64,000 bases of DNA from Loktanella sp. IMCC34160 (GTDB taxonomy: Bacteria; Pseudomonadota; Alphaproteobacteria; Rhodobacterales; Rhodobacteraceae), in the NCBI RefSeq assembly GCF_004145845.1, contig NZ_SELP01000006.1, forward strand, positions 183,038 through 247,037, read 5' to 3'. This document shows, in pieces, positions 63,501-64,000 of this stretch (positions are counted from its first letter, which is position 1; each line of letters opens with the position of its first letter). The translations under genes were made by a program, and so were the position numbers. The notes beneath the pieces are model-generated. The model was not told the origin of the DNA, made no database searches, and saw only the letters and a list, made by a program, of their open reading frames with translations.

Positions 63501-63659
63501 TTCTTCGACGCGCCGAGCCCGGTCCTTCTTCACCTGGCAAGCCGTCGTGGGATTGAGCGGCTAGCTCGAGATCTGCGTCGATCTCGTCACAATGGGTCGC
63601 GGTTGGGTGCGATCACGCAACCCCGAATCGCTATCACTCGCGAGCGCCTTTCCGACTAG
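60591..63659 (+). CDS. Large TPR-like protein with a possible degenerate NTPase domain
   Basis: 1022 residues from the ATG at 60591 with GGGAGG 8 bases upstream; the frame is open back to 60561. Residues about 140-320 have the pattern of a STAND-like NTPase but lack a P-loop: where Walker A would be it reads AEPWSGAPLAARSL, and KLLLVFCDACH stands where Walker B would be. The C-terminal half (about 550-1000) is helical with TPR-like pairs (ALLDLGMLSQALECFQKL, LVLAELGNLKEVWKTLEEA, YLEGDFGLALMSLNKAE). It may be a sensor or scaffold in a defence or signalling role; this is inference. It stands alone at the right edge. Confidence 0.7.
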   Translation: MLDEDYLSHIDRLRYLKNIRPETFRRMGNKKLQKFLSEVDRLPSKGGSEASISRILSQPGTGQWLECALQESSALRAKIENALAVGDIFGADGSKQIDALFSTDSDNKQPSSAMDVGLVTLHPVKRVVVKRATTHPHMGSQERAAARKLKTALVCGEFPVVHWPAEPWSGAPLAARSLASHPDLSALYSEIVFVRCTNPEAPFLKEMRDLAAEFGEQPSDGRLPVTLAEIVHRQKLLLVFCDACHLPARSNWTHAEGQPSRIFVDEMVRAHESGPCRLLSIGRSMAMEEVLERHGSVATSSALAGELIDALRYTGSRFKDYRKMEAHYRAARAIPEAMIEGNRLKRAQWHYETDQVRLDREVWPANLRLRAFFASDLGNFGYFDPTRGFAALAGPRPWPEDIEMLHDDIVGYLRLAEVGSRRSELHALRYCSTALHWLSYGGYEALVRPSTHCPKGDVRLREVKLDTFENIVADDRTPLRAPLNTFNRAGHVIEKKVFALGIGIKALVQDQWRRSEPEQRAEAHYRIAWRLWHQNQNKDVLREEFPYFPMQHRHSVFLAGETIRHLMAAAGQLDPDAHPELADVTGHWSEFPSAPGSEKHGCDPEDVVNFCYSEVYQRYINRNTWFNRGPRVGSAARALSKRHGAFGYAAELLQLMSEDGRLGKPHPALHPSFHPSFIRECGYALLDLGMLSQALECFQKLNVDATSVEERIFAKFDESLVLAELGNLKEVWKTLEEAEAMWTSLPRPKQKSSENTFRKRLTARAAHLNYLEGDFGLALMSLNKAETMTPEMTHIRFAAMAKMGVDPEIIAAKATNEVYKAANGVGQHEAIGFMIANAHAVRKFSPDAAEEALETVFEEVLRTGCSERTLLRLLLEAGRTLAAQGRLLRAFATYAYPCAVRARARGFARIANTAEELCYRLLRRIDLYQRAHTAKAWARAIAAAEKNDRITASNAEHGRSSTENDPLFGFFFDAPSPVLLHLASRRGIERLARDLRRSRHNGSRLGAITQPRIAITRERLSD

Positions 63660-63796
63660 CTCATGGCAGCCAACGACCTGAGAATTAATACTTGGATCCG
63701 CGGAATTTCATTGACTATCGCGCAAGCTGTTGAATTCAAGCATCGCCAAGGCGCAAACTTGGGCGGCCCACAGCTGCCTTTCATCGACAGGTCAAG

Positions 63797-63834
63797 ATGC
63801 TGCGATCGTAGCCCGCTTTGCGGTCATTCGCTGC
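63797..63834 (+). repeat. 38-bp dispersed intergenic element, copy 3
   Basis: ATGCTGCGATCGTAG ... ATTCGCTGC; about 31 of 38 bases match the copy at 7144-7181. Confidence 0.45.
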
Positions 63835-63932
63835 GTCTGCAAATTCGAGGCATCGGCGAACTGGTAAGCGAACAAAACGCCCTTTCGCTGCATCTGCGCC
63901 AACGGCCGCTCCGGAAGAATCCTCGTATCCTG

Positions 63933-64000
63933 TTAGTTCGGATCGGGCTCCCCTATGGTGTACCAAACAAACATTGCAACGATGACACCCAAGGTCACAA
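63933..64000 (-). CDS. C-terminal end of a possible small membrane protein (partial)
   Basis: The minus frame entering from the right edge reads VTLGVIVAMFVWYTIGEPDPN and stops at 63933. A hydrophobic helix followed by a short polar tail suggests the end of a small membrane protein, but only about 21 codons are visible. Confidence 0.25.
   Translation of the reverse strand, partial: VTLGVIVAMFVWYTIGEPDPN

Larger units (their letters stand above)
63660..64000. other. Right-edge intergenic stretch
   Basis: About 340 bases with the third 38-bp dispersed element and, at the very edge, the tail of a possible minus-strand gene. No other feature seen. Confidence 0.4.

Noticed and set aside
1..64000. 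CRISPR arrays and tRNA genes
   Set aside because: No regularly spaced repeats and no cloverleaf-like sequence was found by reading both strands; a small tRNA could still be missed.

Overview
The window looks like DNA from an alphaproteobacterium, most likely Rhodobacteraceae. It is GC-rich, and the plasmid- and ICE-type modules (RepC, a MobF relaxase with RecD-like helicase, TraD, DUF1173, DUF4942 methyltransferase) are those common in that group. No core housekeeping gene, rRNA or tRNA is visible. The whole 64 kb reads as accessory DNA: a conjugative/integrative backbone at both ends (about 1-2.5 kb and 47.5-60 kb) with large cargo blocks between.

About 1-2.5 kb holds backbone genes (DUF4942-methyltransferase, a lysozyme-like muramidase). 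About 2.5-22.8 kb is a possible genomic island. It carries a four-gene surface-glycan operon, an RNA ligase, a SIR2-HerA-metallo-beta-lactamase operon resembling the SIR2-HerA antiphage systems, an undescribed three-gene operon led by an HExxH metalloprotease-like protein, a DUF6236 protein, relaxase and cell-wall-hydrolase remnants, and two tandem tyrosine integrases (one intact, one with two frameshifts). Imperfect 23-bp direct repeats, each joined to a hairpin, lie at both ends.

About 23.3-47.4 kb is the most striking block. A compact type II secretion system (prepilin peptidase, G, J, I, F, D, C, M, L, E and a short K) is interleaved with two very large RHS/SpvB-type proteins that have Sec signal peptides. 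Each RHS gene lies downstream of T2SS gene(s) on the same strand and is followed by an overlapping putative immunity gene. The second is trailed by two further RHS-tip/toxin/immunity cassettes joined to duplicated RHS sequence. I infer a dedicated T2SS that delivers RHS polymorphic toxins, with a store of alternative toxin tips. Two of the T2SS genes (gspC and gspI) begin with an in-frame palindromic element encoding the same peptide.

About 47.5-60 kb is the transfer and maintenance module: TraA relaxase-helicase, TraD coupling ATPase, a DsbA-like protein, DUF2726, a lipoprotein, DUF1173, RepC, VapBC and several small proteins. The right end (60.6-63.7 kb) is one 1022-residue TPR-like protein of unknown role that may contain a degenerate NTPase domain. 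Assignments rest on reading the translated sequence and recalling families; no database search was run.
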